This document shows, piece by piece, positions 25,433 to 37,667 of a stretch of DNA of 64,000 nt. The position numbers were made by a program, and so were the translations under genes. The stretch spans positions 107,135 to 171,134 of the forward strand of contig CAJNOI010000130.1 in assembly GCA_905250115.1 (NCBI GenBank). Reading direction: 5' to 3'. The first letter of the stretch is position 1. The number at the start of each line of letters is the position of its first letter. The stretch comes from Adineta steineri. Its lineage: Eukaryota > Rotifera > Eurotatoria > Adinetida > Adinetidae. Under the pieces are notes generated by a model that was not told where the DNA came from, did not search any database, and saw only the letters and a list, made by a program, of their open reading frames with translations.

Positions 25433-25672
25433 GACTTCCCAAGCTTTATTACTTATATATAGATATTTTAATCTATAATTATAATGAAACTATTAACAAA
25501 AGAAAAATACTAAATAAAATATTTTATTTTACAAAAAAATCATTATAATGTACTTGTGTCTATCATAAAAATACGATGTCTTTTCGTTGAAATAAAAAAG
25601 AGTTAATGCTAGAATATTGAGAAGATCATTTATTCTGGCACACTCCTTAGTAAATTCTTCATAGTAAAATTA

Positions 25673-26311
25673 TTATTTACTAATAACAATAATTAAAACA
25701 AAAACGATTGGTGGAGTTACACACAATATACAATATACCACTGTACATATACAACAACAAGCACTATACATCTTGCTACTGATATCTTTTGTGGGTTGTT
25801 GTATGACATTTGGAGTATAAGTTGATGTATATGTACTCGAAATTGAGGGACGTGAAGTATTAAGTTCTTGTGCCAGTCTCGCTATTGGTTTAATATAAAA
25901 TTTTCTCATCCATTGCATTGTATAGGTCATAATTTTGTGAACTTCGCGTATTTTCCCAGCTATAACAATTGAATCAGCTGCTAATAGTTGTTGACGAACT
26001 TGATTTATTGTATAAAATTCATTGGAATTTTCATTACATAATTCATCACTATGAAAGAAAATTCGATTATTGAATACATCAGGACTAAATGTATAGCATA
26101 CAAGTAGAAGTTGTTTTTGTTCATCACGAGATAAATAATACCATTTTTGGTAGTTTGTGAATCGTTGAATCTCTGGATCACGACTGCAATCAATTACCAC
26201 ACACACACAATTTAAATAATACATTAAACGTGCGACGTCATTATTTGGTACTGTTACTGCTGTACCTATATATTCTAGGCTAATTTCGTTCTCATGAAAA
26301 ACAATAGCCAT
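25673..26311 (-). CDS. Unknown protein with C-terminal membrane anchor
   Basis: 212 residues from the ATG at 26311, single exon, convergent with the glycosyltransferase gene. I do not recognise the family. Visible features: a folded-looking N-terminal 140 residues with VVIDCSRDPEI and WYYLSRDEQKQLL, a Ser/Thr/Pro linker (SRPSISSTYTSTYTPN), a Cys-rich segment (YSACCCICTVVYCILC) that could be palmitoylated, and a final hydrophobic stretch (PPIVFVLIIVIS) ending in Lys. This suggests a tail-anchored cytosolic-facing protein. No function is assigned. Confidence 0.55.
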   Translation of the reverse strand: MAIVFHENEISLEYIGTAVTVPNNDVARLMYYLNCVCVVIDCSRDPEIQRFTNYQKWYYLSRDEQKQLLLVCYTFSPDVFNNRIFFHSDELCNENSNEFYTINQVRQQLLAADSIVIAGKIREVHKIMTYTMQWMRKFYIKPIARLAQELNTSRPSISSTYTSTYTPNVIQQPTKDISSKMYSACCCICTVVYCILCVTPPIVFVLIIVISK

Positions 26312-26560
26312 TTTCTTTTATAGGATGTATAAAAAATAATTTAACAGAAATATTATTCGAAATTACATTGTCTTTATCACTCTGTATATATATGTGTGCT
26401 TTTTCCCAGGATGAAATCTTTTGGATTCTGCGAAAATTAATGTTTTTCTTCTTTCATATCTATGACGAAACCCGTTTGATATGTAAGAGATAAGAATTCG
26501 TTTTCATGTGAGTTATATTTCCAACACTCCTTGCGACTGTCATATGACATTCATTATCTT
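26312..26560. other. Short intergenic before duplicated block
   Basis: AT-rich, nothing recognised; ends at the telomere-like GAGGGTGTGGGTGTG at 26561. Confidence 0.35.
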
Positions 26561-28877
26561 GAGGGTGTGGGTGTGTTTTATGCTAGTTACTATTGATCTG
26601 CGTGTGTAAAAATGAAATGATTAATCGAATAATAGCAAGAGAAACATATAACTGAGCCGTTCAATATCAGTACAAAGTTAACATTTATATATTAGTTAAT
26701 GTTGAGAAATCTTTTCACTGAAAAACTATAATCAAACTATGTGGAAAATGATTGATCTCGTTCAATTCTTCTATCAGAACAAACTGTATGAAGGAAAGAA
26801 AAATAAAGTAAAACTTGCATTTTGCTTCCTCATCATTCTGCAGGATTCATTTCTGTATAATGATGACAGTTTTCTAACGTAGCATTAACATTCAATAGAA
26901 ATTCAAAGCACATCCAGAGAATTTTGTCTTTTATGACAGGCTCGTGAGCTACCTTAAGATTGATAGGATTGTCAATAAGAACAGCTAAAATATTAATGTT
27001 ATTAATAAATTAATTAATTTCCAGGGCTGTCCTAATATTGACATATGACACAAACAAGGTCATATTATAATCTACATCGCACTTTTTTCATATCTTATTT
27101 TCCAATACGCAAAAACAGAATGTTCTCAAAAAGGATATTTTGTTAATTGATACGGAAAAAAATCATTCTTAAGTGACTGTCAACTGAAATGAAATAATCT
27201 CAGCAATTAATTTCTCGATAAGTTACCTTTCTTCTAATGAAAATCATTACGATAAATATATATTATATTACAAACATATATGTTAGATTTAGTCATATGA
27301 ATTTCATTAATTTAACGATTACATTGACAATAATTAGTTGAAATAAGAAAATAAAATATATGTAACGATATAATAAAGAGTTAGTCATTTTCATTAGGAT
27401 CCATGTTTGTATTGAATGATTCTGGATTTTCTGGACCAATTCGATTATTTTTAATAGCACAACAACAACATTTCCATAATTGCCAATATTTTTTTAACAA
27501 AATTGATTTTACTTGACGACGAAAACGTGATGAAAATATTACGTAAATGTAAAAGCTAATCTATAATAAATGTGAATATTATAAATATAAAAAAAAGAAA
27601 TGAATTTACCGTATAATTTAAGTTAAATAAAAAAAAGAGAATAACATAAATTAATCGTCCTCTTGCATATTCCATTGGTTTACTTGGCAAATTGGGAACA
27701 TTTGTAGTATAGATACGATAACTAAGATAAGGCAATGATAAACAAACAAGAATTATGACACGTATAGCAGCCATTGCTGTCATTTGTCGATCTAATCGAC
27801 GTCGAACAATTGTTAGTTGTCGACGAACTATACGCCGAACATTACGAAAAGCTAAAAATCCAAAAAACGATGCAATAAAAACAGGTATAAGACCGGCTAA
27901 AAGTGGAAAACTAAAGTATGTTGTATATTGAAGATATGTAGGATTCGATATATTGCATAGTAATAATGATTGAATGTTGTAAAACAAGCAAAATATAATA
28001 GAATGAATGATCCAAATGCAAACAGATGTACCAACAAGACACCGAGCTGTTTTTATGGTAAATACTTGTCTGAAACTGAATCGATTGTGTGTTGAAAAAA
28101 ATTGGTCAATAGCAGCAAAAGCTACTGTATAAGATGATGATAGTACTAGTAGCTGAGCGGAAAAAAAACGAAATCTACACCAGATAAGAGAACGACCTGT
28201 TGCATCATCTCCATATATTGATGTTAGAATAGTGATGGTAAAAACAATCAATCCATAGAGAAAACTGAAAAGCGATTCAACCGTTAAATAGAATGCACAT
28301 TGATTGTTTCGAAAACATTTCAGTTGAGTGAATACAAAGATATTTAAGAAATTGCCAATAATACTCAATGTAAATGTAATATGACCAGTGGATATGGAAA
28401 AGTTATTAGCGATTGCAAGGATTTCTGTAGACATGGCTGTGCACTAATGTTTTTCTTTGAATGGCATATCCTTCATCATTTATTCATTTTCCTTTCTACC
28501 TGAAGGCTTAATATTTAATATTTTAAAATGACATAAGCTAAAAAAAAACATTATTACTCTGCATTCTCTAAGAACTTTTTTAAATTACACATCTATATAT
28601 TAATAAAATTAGTTTTCATAAGTAATGTTACCTTATTTTGAACACTTCGAGGACAATTCTCCGCTACATAGTTTTATATATGAATTTATTAATTCTAAAT
28701 ATCATAGTATAACAATATAGAGACAATCACTGATATAATATACTAACGGATATTTTATCTTTGAACACAAGTAATAAGATTTATAAAAGCTGTTTTTTCT
28801 TATTATTCCATCATCGTTTCTGATTATAAAAGTCGATCTTCAGAATAATTAAGTTTTTGACACACTTTTTTCAAAGG
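26561..28877. repeat. Segmental duplication, copy 1 (about 2.3 kb)
   Basis: Near-collinear, same-orientation copy of 39785-42153. It contains about 0.8 kb of non-coding sequence and a 7TM receptor gene with its upstream flank. The left limit of similarity is the telomere-like string GAGGGTGTGGGTGTG in both copies. Similarity on the right ends at TTTCTCAAAGG/TTTTTCAAAGG, where copy 1 continues into the AGTACT-rich element. Confidence 0.85.
27381..28434 (-). CDS. Orphan 7TM receptor, two exons (duplicate A1)
   Basis: Exons 27610-28434 and 27381-27560 (minus strand) join over a 49-nt intron to 334 residues. The splice restores TM7 and helix 8: NLNYT joins ISFYIYVIFSSRFRRQ, the usual place of NPxxY and the basic helix 8. 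A CCCC run in the tail (WKCCCCAIKN) could be palmitoylated. TM3 ends in AFAAIDQFFSTHNR, so the DRY motif is DQF. Cys in IWCRFRFF before TM3 and LLCNIS in loop 2 could form the conserved disulfide. Loop 3 is very basic (RNVRRIVRRQLTIVRRRLDR), suiting G-protein contact. Its paralogue lies 13 kb downstream in the same orientation. Ligand unknown. Confidence 0.82.
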
Positions 28878-28878
28878 C
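28435..28878. other. Upstream flank of receptor A1
   Basis: Non-coding; shared with 41692-42153, so promoter sequence was duplicated with the gene. Confidence 0.5.
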
Positions 28879-29655
28879 CTCTGGTGAAAGAACTCATACC
28901 GGAATACTCAAAAAGTACTCACGCTAGAAAATGTCACGACAACTCATGAGTACTTATGATGTTTGAGTACTCGTATGTTGTATTTATCATGAACGTTAAG
29001 TGTTCGAGTACTTATGTAAAACTGTTGAGTATTTGAGTACTATAAAGAACTACTCGTTTCTAATTTTACGAGTATTCTATTGTTACATTTCATATACGAC
29101 AATATTCATATTAGTTTTTAATTTATTGGTATAATCTGATTTTTGATTATGTAACAGTAACAAGATTAACATAATACAGAATATCAGTAATAGAAACAAG
29201 ATAAAACATGATACGATATTCAATATGAAAAAATGAGGAAAAAGAGAGTAAAAAATCTTTTCCAATGATATAAAAGATTAAATCATCTCTATTTTAATAT
29301 AACTAGTTTGGCTTAATATAATCATGGCAAAAGATACAAAAAATATTGAACAAAAAGGAGCAGAGAAAAAACGTTTTCATATTTAATTGCATTATGCAAA
29401 CTTTACTTTCATTTTATTTTACTTTTTTACATTTCATATTTGAAAAGGCATAACTGTTTTATTGAGTTTTGTTCCAAAAAATATATGAGTACTCTAGCGA
29501 GTACTTATACGACCACTTGCGAGTAAAGTTAAACAAGCAACGACTAGATCAGTACAACTACGAGTACTCAATCAGTAAGATTACTCATTTGAGTAATCTG
29601 AATATTCATGCTGACAAGTCGTACTCGCTTGATGAGTAGTTTTACTGGGGTAATG
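28879..29655. mobile_element. AGTACT-rich repeat element X, copy 1 (possible non-autonomous transposon)
   Basis: About 0.78 kb with at least eight AGTACT palindromes, mostly within GAGTACT. The left end resembles copy 2 at 39558. The right end read in reverse (ATTACCCCAGTAAAACTACT) resembles the left end of copy 2 (ACTACCTTAGTAAAAGACCT), so imperfect terminal inverted repeats of about 23 bp are possible. No open frame of a transposase. No clear target-site duplication was seen. Confidence 0.5.
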
Positions 29656-30803
29656 GTCGACATATATTCATACTTTCAGACAAAGCCAAACAAAATCATG
29701 TGCACAATGAATCAATGTTTCTATTAAATTTTATCTTTTTTTTTCGCGGAATGATTTTATGTTTTGCAAGTAACATACATACACTTTTCACTTTTCGATG
29801 ACCAAAAACAGTGTTTATGTCTTTGAAAGATCTTTGAAGACGTGCCATGCTATGTGATTCATGAACAAAAAGAATAAAAGATGGATGTTTGTTGTATTTT
29901 TATCATGAGAATCTTCGCTGAGTATACATCGAACATTTCTAGTCAAAGAATCATAAGATCATTCCTAGTGTAGGTTAGCGTTGTCAAAAATGACAAGTCA
30001 TATAGTTTATACCTAATTGAAACGTAGAAGTCAGAAAAAATTATAGTTTATTGTAATTTGTCTTGTCAGTAAATCTGTTTAAGTTATTGTAAACTGCTCT
30101 TTTTTATCTCATTTCAAAATGTCTATAATTTCACTTTTTTGCTCTATATTGGGTATCATTTATTAAAACTCAAATTTTCTTTGATTATGTAGTTTTTACA
30201 AGGAATTATTTCATTGGACAGCAGTTTCCAATTTATTTATATTTGCTATGCTATTTTAAAATTAGTCATATACTCATACACTCATATAAAGATCACGAAT
30301 TATAATATTATAATTACCATAATTGATGGTAGATAAAAATCATGCATGATTAAGTCTTTTTCTTTTCTTTGTTAATGACAAATGCAATTTTTAAAACGTC
30401 AATCTCTATCATGTACATCATGATCACATGTAGGCTTTCACTTGAAAACTAATTTAAACATCTTTTAAATTTCATGTCTACTCATTAGTGATCAACATGC
30501 ATGTAGTCAAACTTGTATAATTCATGAAATATTTGATCATATAAAAAAAACTTTTTGCCCAATTACAATTCTCAAATAACAAACACCACTTAACAATGTT
30601 TTTCTCTGTGAAAGCAAATAAAATCATTCTTTTTAGCAGCCTATTTCGATATTTGTTTTTCATAGCAACATAAAAAAACAGTTAAATAAAAAAACAAATT
30701 TTCGCAAGGAAGTAGACATCTTTAAAAAGAATCGTTTTTAATCATTACTTCGCTAATAAATTTTAAAAACGCGCTCCAATTCGAACCATTCACGAAGCAA
30801 ACA
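29656..30803. other. Intergenic, 1.1 kb
   Basis: AT-rich, no gene recognised. Confidence 0.35.
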
Positions 30804-32690
30804 ATGAATGAAGAAAAATCAATAACAAATGCATCTGCAGTTCCCAACGGTGTAGTTTAAAAGATGCAGAATGCTCGTCTCATCTAGTTAGATGGTAACA
30901 TTGACGAAACAAACGATGATTGTCAAAATACAATCACACAATTGCGATAGACTGTCAAAGACACCAATACATTTACAGATATCGATCAATGCTTTGAGTT
31001 CGTTGAAATAGTCGTCGAACAAAAGGCATGTATGATTGTATCTGGATTACTTGGACAACATTTTGTGCCTTTCGTGCACAATATGCCTCAAGTTTATTCG
31101 ATTTATATTTTTCGTGACAATCGAAACCATGATGAATAATGGGTTAAAGATTGGCCCAAAATAAAGGGTGTCTTCACAGATATTACACCCATCTGTGAAG
31201 TACTCAAATCGGTAGCTCATCAATGTGACCCAAATGCTATTTCCATGAGTTTCGTGGAAACAAATAAAAAGTTGGATCAATCAGATCCGTCTTTTATGTA
31301 CACCCAAATCATCAAAGAAACTCTATTAACCATCAAATTCAAACAAAACCACATTCAAGATTACATCGATTATTGTTGCAATGCTTATACAGGTAATACA
31401 AAAGAAATCGAAAATATTAAACAATTGGAAAGTGAATATCATGACAAAACACTAATTTACTAGTACATCTCTCAAGTGTTTTTTTATTCAATGCTCAATC
31501 ATGCATTATGAATGATGGATGGTCATATCATCACACATTTGGGTTTCTTTATCGGTGACTTGCATCGACAAATTGAACAGCTACACCAAAAACAATATGC
31601 TGGTATAACCGCTGATGACACCTTCACCCTTTACCGAGGTCAAGGTTTATCTACAGCAGATTTTGAACAAATGATGTAAAATAAAGGTGGTCTTATTTCT
31701 TTCAACAACTTCTTATCTACCAGTAAAGATCGTGAAGTTTTCTCTACTTTTGCTGAAAGCAATCAGGCCAGTCCGGATTTGTGTGGAATACTTTTCGTTA
31801 TGAAAGTAAATCCATCTCAATCAACAGCACCATTTGCTTCAATTGCTGGGATTAACCAGTTCCAAGGAGAAGAGGAGGTCTTATTTTCAATGAATAGCGT
31901 TTTTCGTATCCAGGATATTAAACAGATGGGTGGAAATAATCGTTTGTACGAAATTGACTTGATACTAACTGCTGACAACGATCCAGAATTAAGCAAATTT
32001 ACTGATTACATTCGACAAGAGAGTTTTCCAGACAGTGAAGGATGGTACAGATTAGGTATGGTACTAATTAAAATGGGTCAGTTTGACAAAGCTGAAGATA
32101 TTTATCAAGTTTTACTTAATCAAACAAAGGATGATGAAGATAAGCCACATTTTTATCATCTACTTGGCTCGATTAATAAAGATCAAGGAAAATATCAAGA
32201 CGCACTTACATTCTATGAAAAAATCACTTGCTAGCTGCCGAAAAACTCTTCCTCCCAATCATCCTAATTTGGGGATGTCCTAAAATAACATTGGTTTAGT
32301 GCATTACAATATGGGTAATTATCCGGAAGCACTTTCATCTCATGGAAAAACCTTTGAAATTCAACAACAATCACTTCCTCCTAATCACCCTTTTCTGGCT
32401 ATGTCCTACAACATCATTGGTAGTGTGCATTTCAGCATGAATAATTATCTAAAAGCACTTTCTTATTATAAAAAAACGCCCTTGAAATTCAACAACAGTC
32501 ACATCCTTCAAATCATCCTGATGTTGCTATGTCCTTCAACAACATTGATGCAGTACTTGAAAAGATGGATAACTACTCAGAAGCCCGTATATTTCATGAA
32601 CATGCTGCCCAAATTGGACAACGATCATTGCCCTCAAATCATCCTCACCTTCAAATGTATAGAAATAGCCTCGAACGTATAAAAAAATAA
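30804..32690 (+). pseudogene. ADP-ribosyltransferase-TPR protein, decayed
   Basis: One reading frame from the ATG at 30804 runs through the whole family layout but holds stops at 30858, 30885, 30948, 31137, 31461, 31509 and 31677. A frame break near 32217, another stop at 32281 and a second break near 32470 follow; the original end is about 32690. The R-S-E type ART domain is visible: LYRGQGL (Arg), SFNNFLSTSKD (Ser-Thr-Ser) and FQGEEEVLF (ExE). TPR repeats of the kinesin-light-chain type follow, with the LPPNHP signature between units (seen at about 32250, 32370, 32490 and 32620). Intact members would transfer ADP-ribose from NAD to Arg. This family is strongly expanded in bdelloids. No intron is evident. 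It is a clear pseudogene. Confidence 0.9.
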
Positions 32691-33938
32691 ATAATAAATT
32701 GTATTACTATGGATTTTGTTTTATGGAAGAGAAAAAATAAACTTTTTAAACAAGAAAAGAATTGTTTCATATGCGCGCGTGTAGAGAAAATCAGATCTTG
32801 TTTAGATACAAATGAGTGGTAACACCCAGCGGTAAGGTAAACAATACATATCTAGAGACATGTATTGTAAAGAAAGAACTGTATTTACTCAGTACTATGA
32901 ATTGTTCTTTCTGTTCCAATAAAAAGGATAATTTATGAGGGTAAATAAATAAACGAAAAACAGAAAAATAAATGATTTCTATAGATATTAATATACCGTG
33001 GAACAGATCAGTATATTAATATGAATAGAAAACACTTCTCAACTCAACTCAATTGAACGAAATGAACTGAGTATGAATATAGTATCATTAACGAGATGGG
33101 CAGTGAAAAGGTAAGACATAAGCATTGTGGACGTCTATATATTATTGTTCATGTAATTTAGAAGTGTCATTGTATTTGATTTATAACGAAGAAAATGTCA
33201 GTCAATATGATGATTTCATTCAAATATATAAATAAATGATATTTGAAAGAAATTATTGTTCTTTTATTGAATACAAAATCAATGTACATATATGAAAAAA
33301 TACGATTAAATGATTTTGATTCAATATTATTCAACTTATGTTTAATATTTACTAACCAACCGAAAATATTTATACAAAATAGTAATTTCATTGTTAGTAT
33401 TATTCATACTTTTACCTTTTAGTCATTGTAAAAACGATAGTGACGAAAACGTTTTTTAATAAACTTCAGATATAGAATTTTTTGTCACAAATTCCTGATG
33501 TTCTTTTTGCAACTAAAGGGTATATATATATATATGCAATCTCTATGGTAATATTAACTGTGCTTTAAAGAGTGATAATTGATATTTTTTATTATAATCA
33601 TGTGTTATCCAGATTACAAAATAAAAAATTTACCTCTCATTGAACGCAACATAGATGTTTCTAATAGATAAATACGACTAGCCAAAACATTGCGTCTTAG
33701 GTTATTAGAGATATTTTTAGATATTCATGTCATTTATCAGAAAATGAAGGAAACTTAACTATCTAAATTTCCCCCACCACCTTTTATCGATGTTTTTTAA
33801 TTCATAATGAAAGAAATTGAGAATATGAAAATTAGTTTTTTTGAATGCTAATTGTATAGCAGCGGCTTTTTTCATTTTAATAAAATAATACAATATTCTA
33901 TACGAGAAAATTTATTGCAACGTTTGGACTTTTTAAAT
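32691..33938. other. Intergenic, 1.2 kb
   Basis: AT-rich, nothing coding recognised. It ends where the telomere-like array starts. Confidence 0.35.
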
Positions 33939-34134
33939 GGTGTGGGTGTGGTGTGGGTGTGGGTGTGGTGTGGGTGTGGGTGTGGNNNNNNNNNNGGTGT
34001 GAGTGTGGTGTGGGTGTGGGTGTGGTGTGGGTGTGGGTGTGGGTGTGGTGTGGGTGTGGGTGTTTTGTTATATTCATCTTATACCCGCGCCCACACTTTC
34101 ATCGACACCCACCGTCACACACGCCCGGACCCCA
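33939..34134. repeat. Telomere-like array in head-to-head orientation, with assembly gap
   Basis: 33939-34063 is made of GGTGTGGGTGTG units on the plus strand, interrupted by ten Ns at 33986-33995. After a 20-bp spacer, 34083-34134 is C-rich with CCCACAC and CACCCACC, that is, degenerate complement of the same unit. The G strand thus points inward from both sides, as in a telomere-telomere joint. The Ns mean the true array length is unknown. Confidence 0.8.
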
Positions 34135-35045
34135 GTTATATTAAATGAATTGATCATGAGCAATTAAACATAATCAACTTCATCCATATGATCATTCGGT
34201 AAGATATTTTGCAAAAAATATTTTTCGATTTTTTTCTACTTTTATTTTGTTCTTAGGTATCTTAAGTAGAAGATGCTCAATAACATCATGAACAAATATT
34301 GATTTATATAGTTCCAAGAGAAACATTAAATAGTAAAATACTATGCAACTTAAATTCTTTTAGTCTTCATGACAATTTTTGCATTCGCTTGCACACAATA
34401 AAAAAGCGAGACGCGTGGATAGAAAATGTCTTGTTGTACTTTTTTATTTTATACAAATTAAACATACAGAAGAACTATAAAATCAATGTGAATTTTTCAA
34501 TATTTGACATATTAAATAAAAACGGACACAATACTATAGGTTTTAAATATTTAATTAAATAAGGTGAGTGTGGGTATAGTGAAAATAAATTATATACTTT
34601 CATCAATTCATATATACTCATACTCTCAAAATACATCCCGAGTTCCAATGAAATTTATACCAAACTGTCAGATTTGATTGACGACATTTTATAGATATTT
34701 CCAGCAATACTGTTCTATTCAAATCATTCTCAAAAGCATTTTTTCCCCTTTCATCCAAAGATATGAACAATTCTGTTACAGATTCGATTCCTGTAGTGTA
34801 TGATCCTACGATTTAGTTTAAAATCTTTATCTTTTAATCATATATATATTTTTATAAAACGCAAATGTTAGTATAATGTCAATATTCAAATAAGAAAAAC
34901 ACACGCAAACCAATAGTCTTGGAGAGGAATAGAGAAAAATGTTAGTCAGGAACAAAAAAAAGGTTAGTTTCACATCTTGATAAATAGCTTGATTATAAAA
35001 TAAAATAAAATAGTGTCAAATGTTCGAGACAAGCGAAAATTGTCT
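34135..35045. other. Intergenic, 0.9 kb
   Basis: No gene supported. The open frame at 34299-34562 begins at TTG and has no motif. Confidence 0.35.
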
Positions 35046-37667
35046 TTAACGTCGAAGAATATTTTTCATTCGTTGTTGATGTCTTGTTTTTGCAGCGGTG
35101 TTTGATGGTTTGAACGTATTCGAGAATTTTGTGAAAGCAGCATACATTGCCAGAGTTTGTATAGGCATAAAAGCAATCATCATAATAGCTGACATAATTG
35201 CAACTGGTTGTTTACATGCATTTTCCTAATATATATATATATATATATATTTATGTAAAGAATATCAATCATAATTAAATAGAAACTTACGAAATCTGCT
35301 GGATAAAAAACAGGAATAGTCGATTCAGTAGTTACACCTGTGGTGGTTGGACCTGCTGTTGTTGGACCTAGAATACAAATTAAACAATTATAAAGTATTC
35401 TATCAAAAAGAAGTATTTTATAGAAGAAGTCCTGATATGATAGTGAAGAAGAAAAGCTATTTCTTACCAGCTGTAGTTGGAGGTGTGGTAGTGACAGTTG
35501 TTGTAGTCGTAGAAGCATTCGTACTAGTTACTACTATTCCACTTGTTGTACACTATGGAAAAAGTGTAATATTAAGAATGAAATAAGAATTTAAATAAAC
35601 TTACTGCAGTATTGATTGAAGTAGTAGTTGTTCCTAGGCTTGTAACTGTATGAGTTGTTGGTGGAGTAGTGGTTGTTGTAGTTGTACTTGAACGTGCTGG
35701 ATTCCAGATATCGAATCTCCAAAATGTTTTATCAGTAATGGGTGCCGATTCAGCATCTTTACAATTACATCAATTATGATAAAATATTTAATCTTTTACT
35801 TTCACAAAAAAAAGACTTACGACAAAAGACACTTCCACTAGCAAATCCACTATCCATTGTGACATAATAAGATTGCCCAGGTGTCCATGTTAAAGTTGTA
35901 ACAATTACAATTGTATATCCAGTATAAATAACATTTGGAGAATATCCAGCATCATAACATAGAACTGATGCATTTGTAGTGTCCAAGTGAAAACAGACGT
36001 TTGTTCCATTACGAGAAGGGCGGCCAACTGCACTTGTTGCTGTGTAATTAAAGTAGAAGATAGAGAATAAAAGATTAATTTAAGAACAACGGCAAACTAT
36101 ATGTCGGGAAAATGCCTACCTTGTATGGAAAATAGTGACTGGTTTGAAAAGACAGTGCCTATTGGACTTGCTGATCCTTGTACCACTTTAGGAACAATTA
36201 AATTTGGTGATTCATAGTCAACTAGATATGTAATACACCATGGAGCTGATTGCAGACTGCTATTATCAATTGCACCAGCACAAAAGCTTTGAGGACCAGA
36301 TTGTATTGCTGTAGGTGTCCATGTCAATATCATTGTCCATAAATCTGAGATATTACATTTGAAATTGAAAAATTTACACATTCTAACGAACTACTATCCA
36401 CTACTTACTGGGACTTGGATTGCTAATACCACTATGTGTCATTCCAATAGGTGAACTAGTGACAAGATCAACAATTGTTTGACCAGGACAGTATGTTTGT
36501 ATCTCTACAGTTTCAGTGAGCTGAACACCTAGAACATAGATTGTAAGTATCAGAAAAGAAAAGATATTAGCAGCACTTACCAATTGGAACTCCAATGCAA
36601 GCTAAAGAGAATGAAATAGATGAAAGAAAGTATTATTAAATGTATGAGTTTAATTTAGAATAAAATATACATTCATACCTCTATCAGGGCGGTCACCAAT
36701 AATTGAGGGAGCAGTTGCACATGCACCAGCAGAAGGATTGTATCCATAGAATAAGAATTGTATTGGAACTGAGCTCATTGGAATCGTGTAAGTAGAGCTA
36801 AAGAAATCTTCGATTTGAAGTGCACAACCATAATATTGATTAGCATTTGGTAGAGTGAAACTCAAAGTACAATTGGCTCCAGTGAGTGTAGTTCCAGGGG
36901 GCAGTCCGGAACAGACACTTCCACACTCATCAAATTGATTGTAATTGGTTGCAGAATTTGAATTAGACCAACGACATACCAAATAATCAGTAGCATCATT
37001 ATCTGCCATTTGTACAACATGAGTTACTAATACACCTCTTTGGTAGAATACAACTGGTAATGTATTTGTAACAGGACTGGAATTGATATAATTATCAGGT
37101 CTCAGCGCTAGATTCAATCGATTAACAATTGACCATATACCACCACCCTTATAGATTTGAGGCATGACCAACCATGCAGTCGAGTTATAGCCAATTGTAA
37201 TTGATGTTGTCAAAAGTATTGAGAAATTATCGTAGCGTTCACCGGCCCATGATAAAATCATCAGGTTTGTATCACAATCAGTAGTTGTCATACTAGTTGA
37301 AAGTCCAGCTGAAGGATAGTTACTACTTGTACAGTTTTTCACACACTTCAAAGAATCATAGACTGGAATAGGTGTTTTATTAATAACATCCGTTTCTGAG
37401 CACAAATATGGATTAAAATACTGTCGATTCCAAAAATACCTTTGGTGTATTTGAATTTGTATACTGGTACCCGATGCTGTATTGTTAAAAGGACGCCTAA
37501 GAATAAGAAGAAGAATGTAAAAGATAAAATATGCAAGATCGATTAGAAGAACAAGTATTATTTGAGTATACTTACCATGAAATGATACCACCACGAAAAT
37601 GGCTTCCATCAAGCTCAGAACATAGTGTAAATAAAACAGAAAGAACACGGTATAAAACCTGTTCCAT
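35046..37667 (-). CDS. Ten-exon secreted/adhesion membrane protein with Thr-rich mucin stalk
   Basis: Minus-strand exons, in order of transcription: 37576-37667, 36679-37496, 36581-36601, 36409-36528, 36120-36344, 35821-36039, 35605-35756, 35468-35552, 35291-35367, 35046-35225. All phases agree and give 662 residues. A signal peptide (VLYRVLSVLFTLCSEL) leads into HFRGGIISWRPFNNTASGT, a motif I associate with a family of large animal extracellular proteins. A Cys-containing ectodomain with repeated LTWTP-like segments follows, then a Thr-rich stalk (TTTTTTTTPPTTH and later TTTTTVTTTPPTT) likely O-glycosylated, one membrane helix near PVAIMSAIMMIAFMPIQT and a short basic tail. Exon 3 is only 21 nt. 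Intron 9 holds a TA microsatellite. Likely a surface or secretory-coat glycoprotein. Confidence 0.82.

Noticed and set aside
33852..34148. Open frames translating the telomere-like array into Val/Trp/Cys/Gly repeats
   Set aside because: Low-complexity translation of TGTGGG repeats across an N gap; not coding.
34299..34562. Open frame of 87 codons after the telomere-like array
   Set aside because: Begins at TTG, no motif, no splice sites, composition like flanking non-coding DNA.
35228..35251. TA dinucleotide run
   Set aside because: A simple microsatellite inside an intron of the mucin-stalk gene; nothing further.
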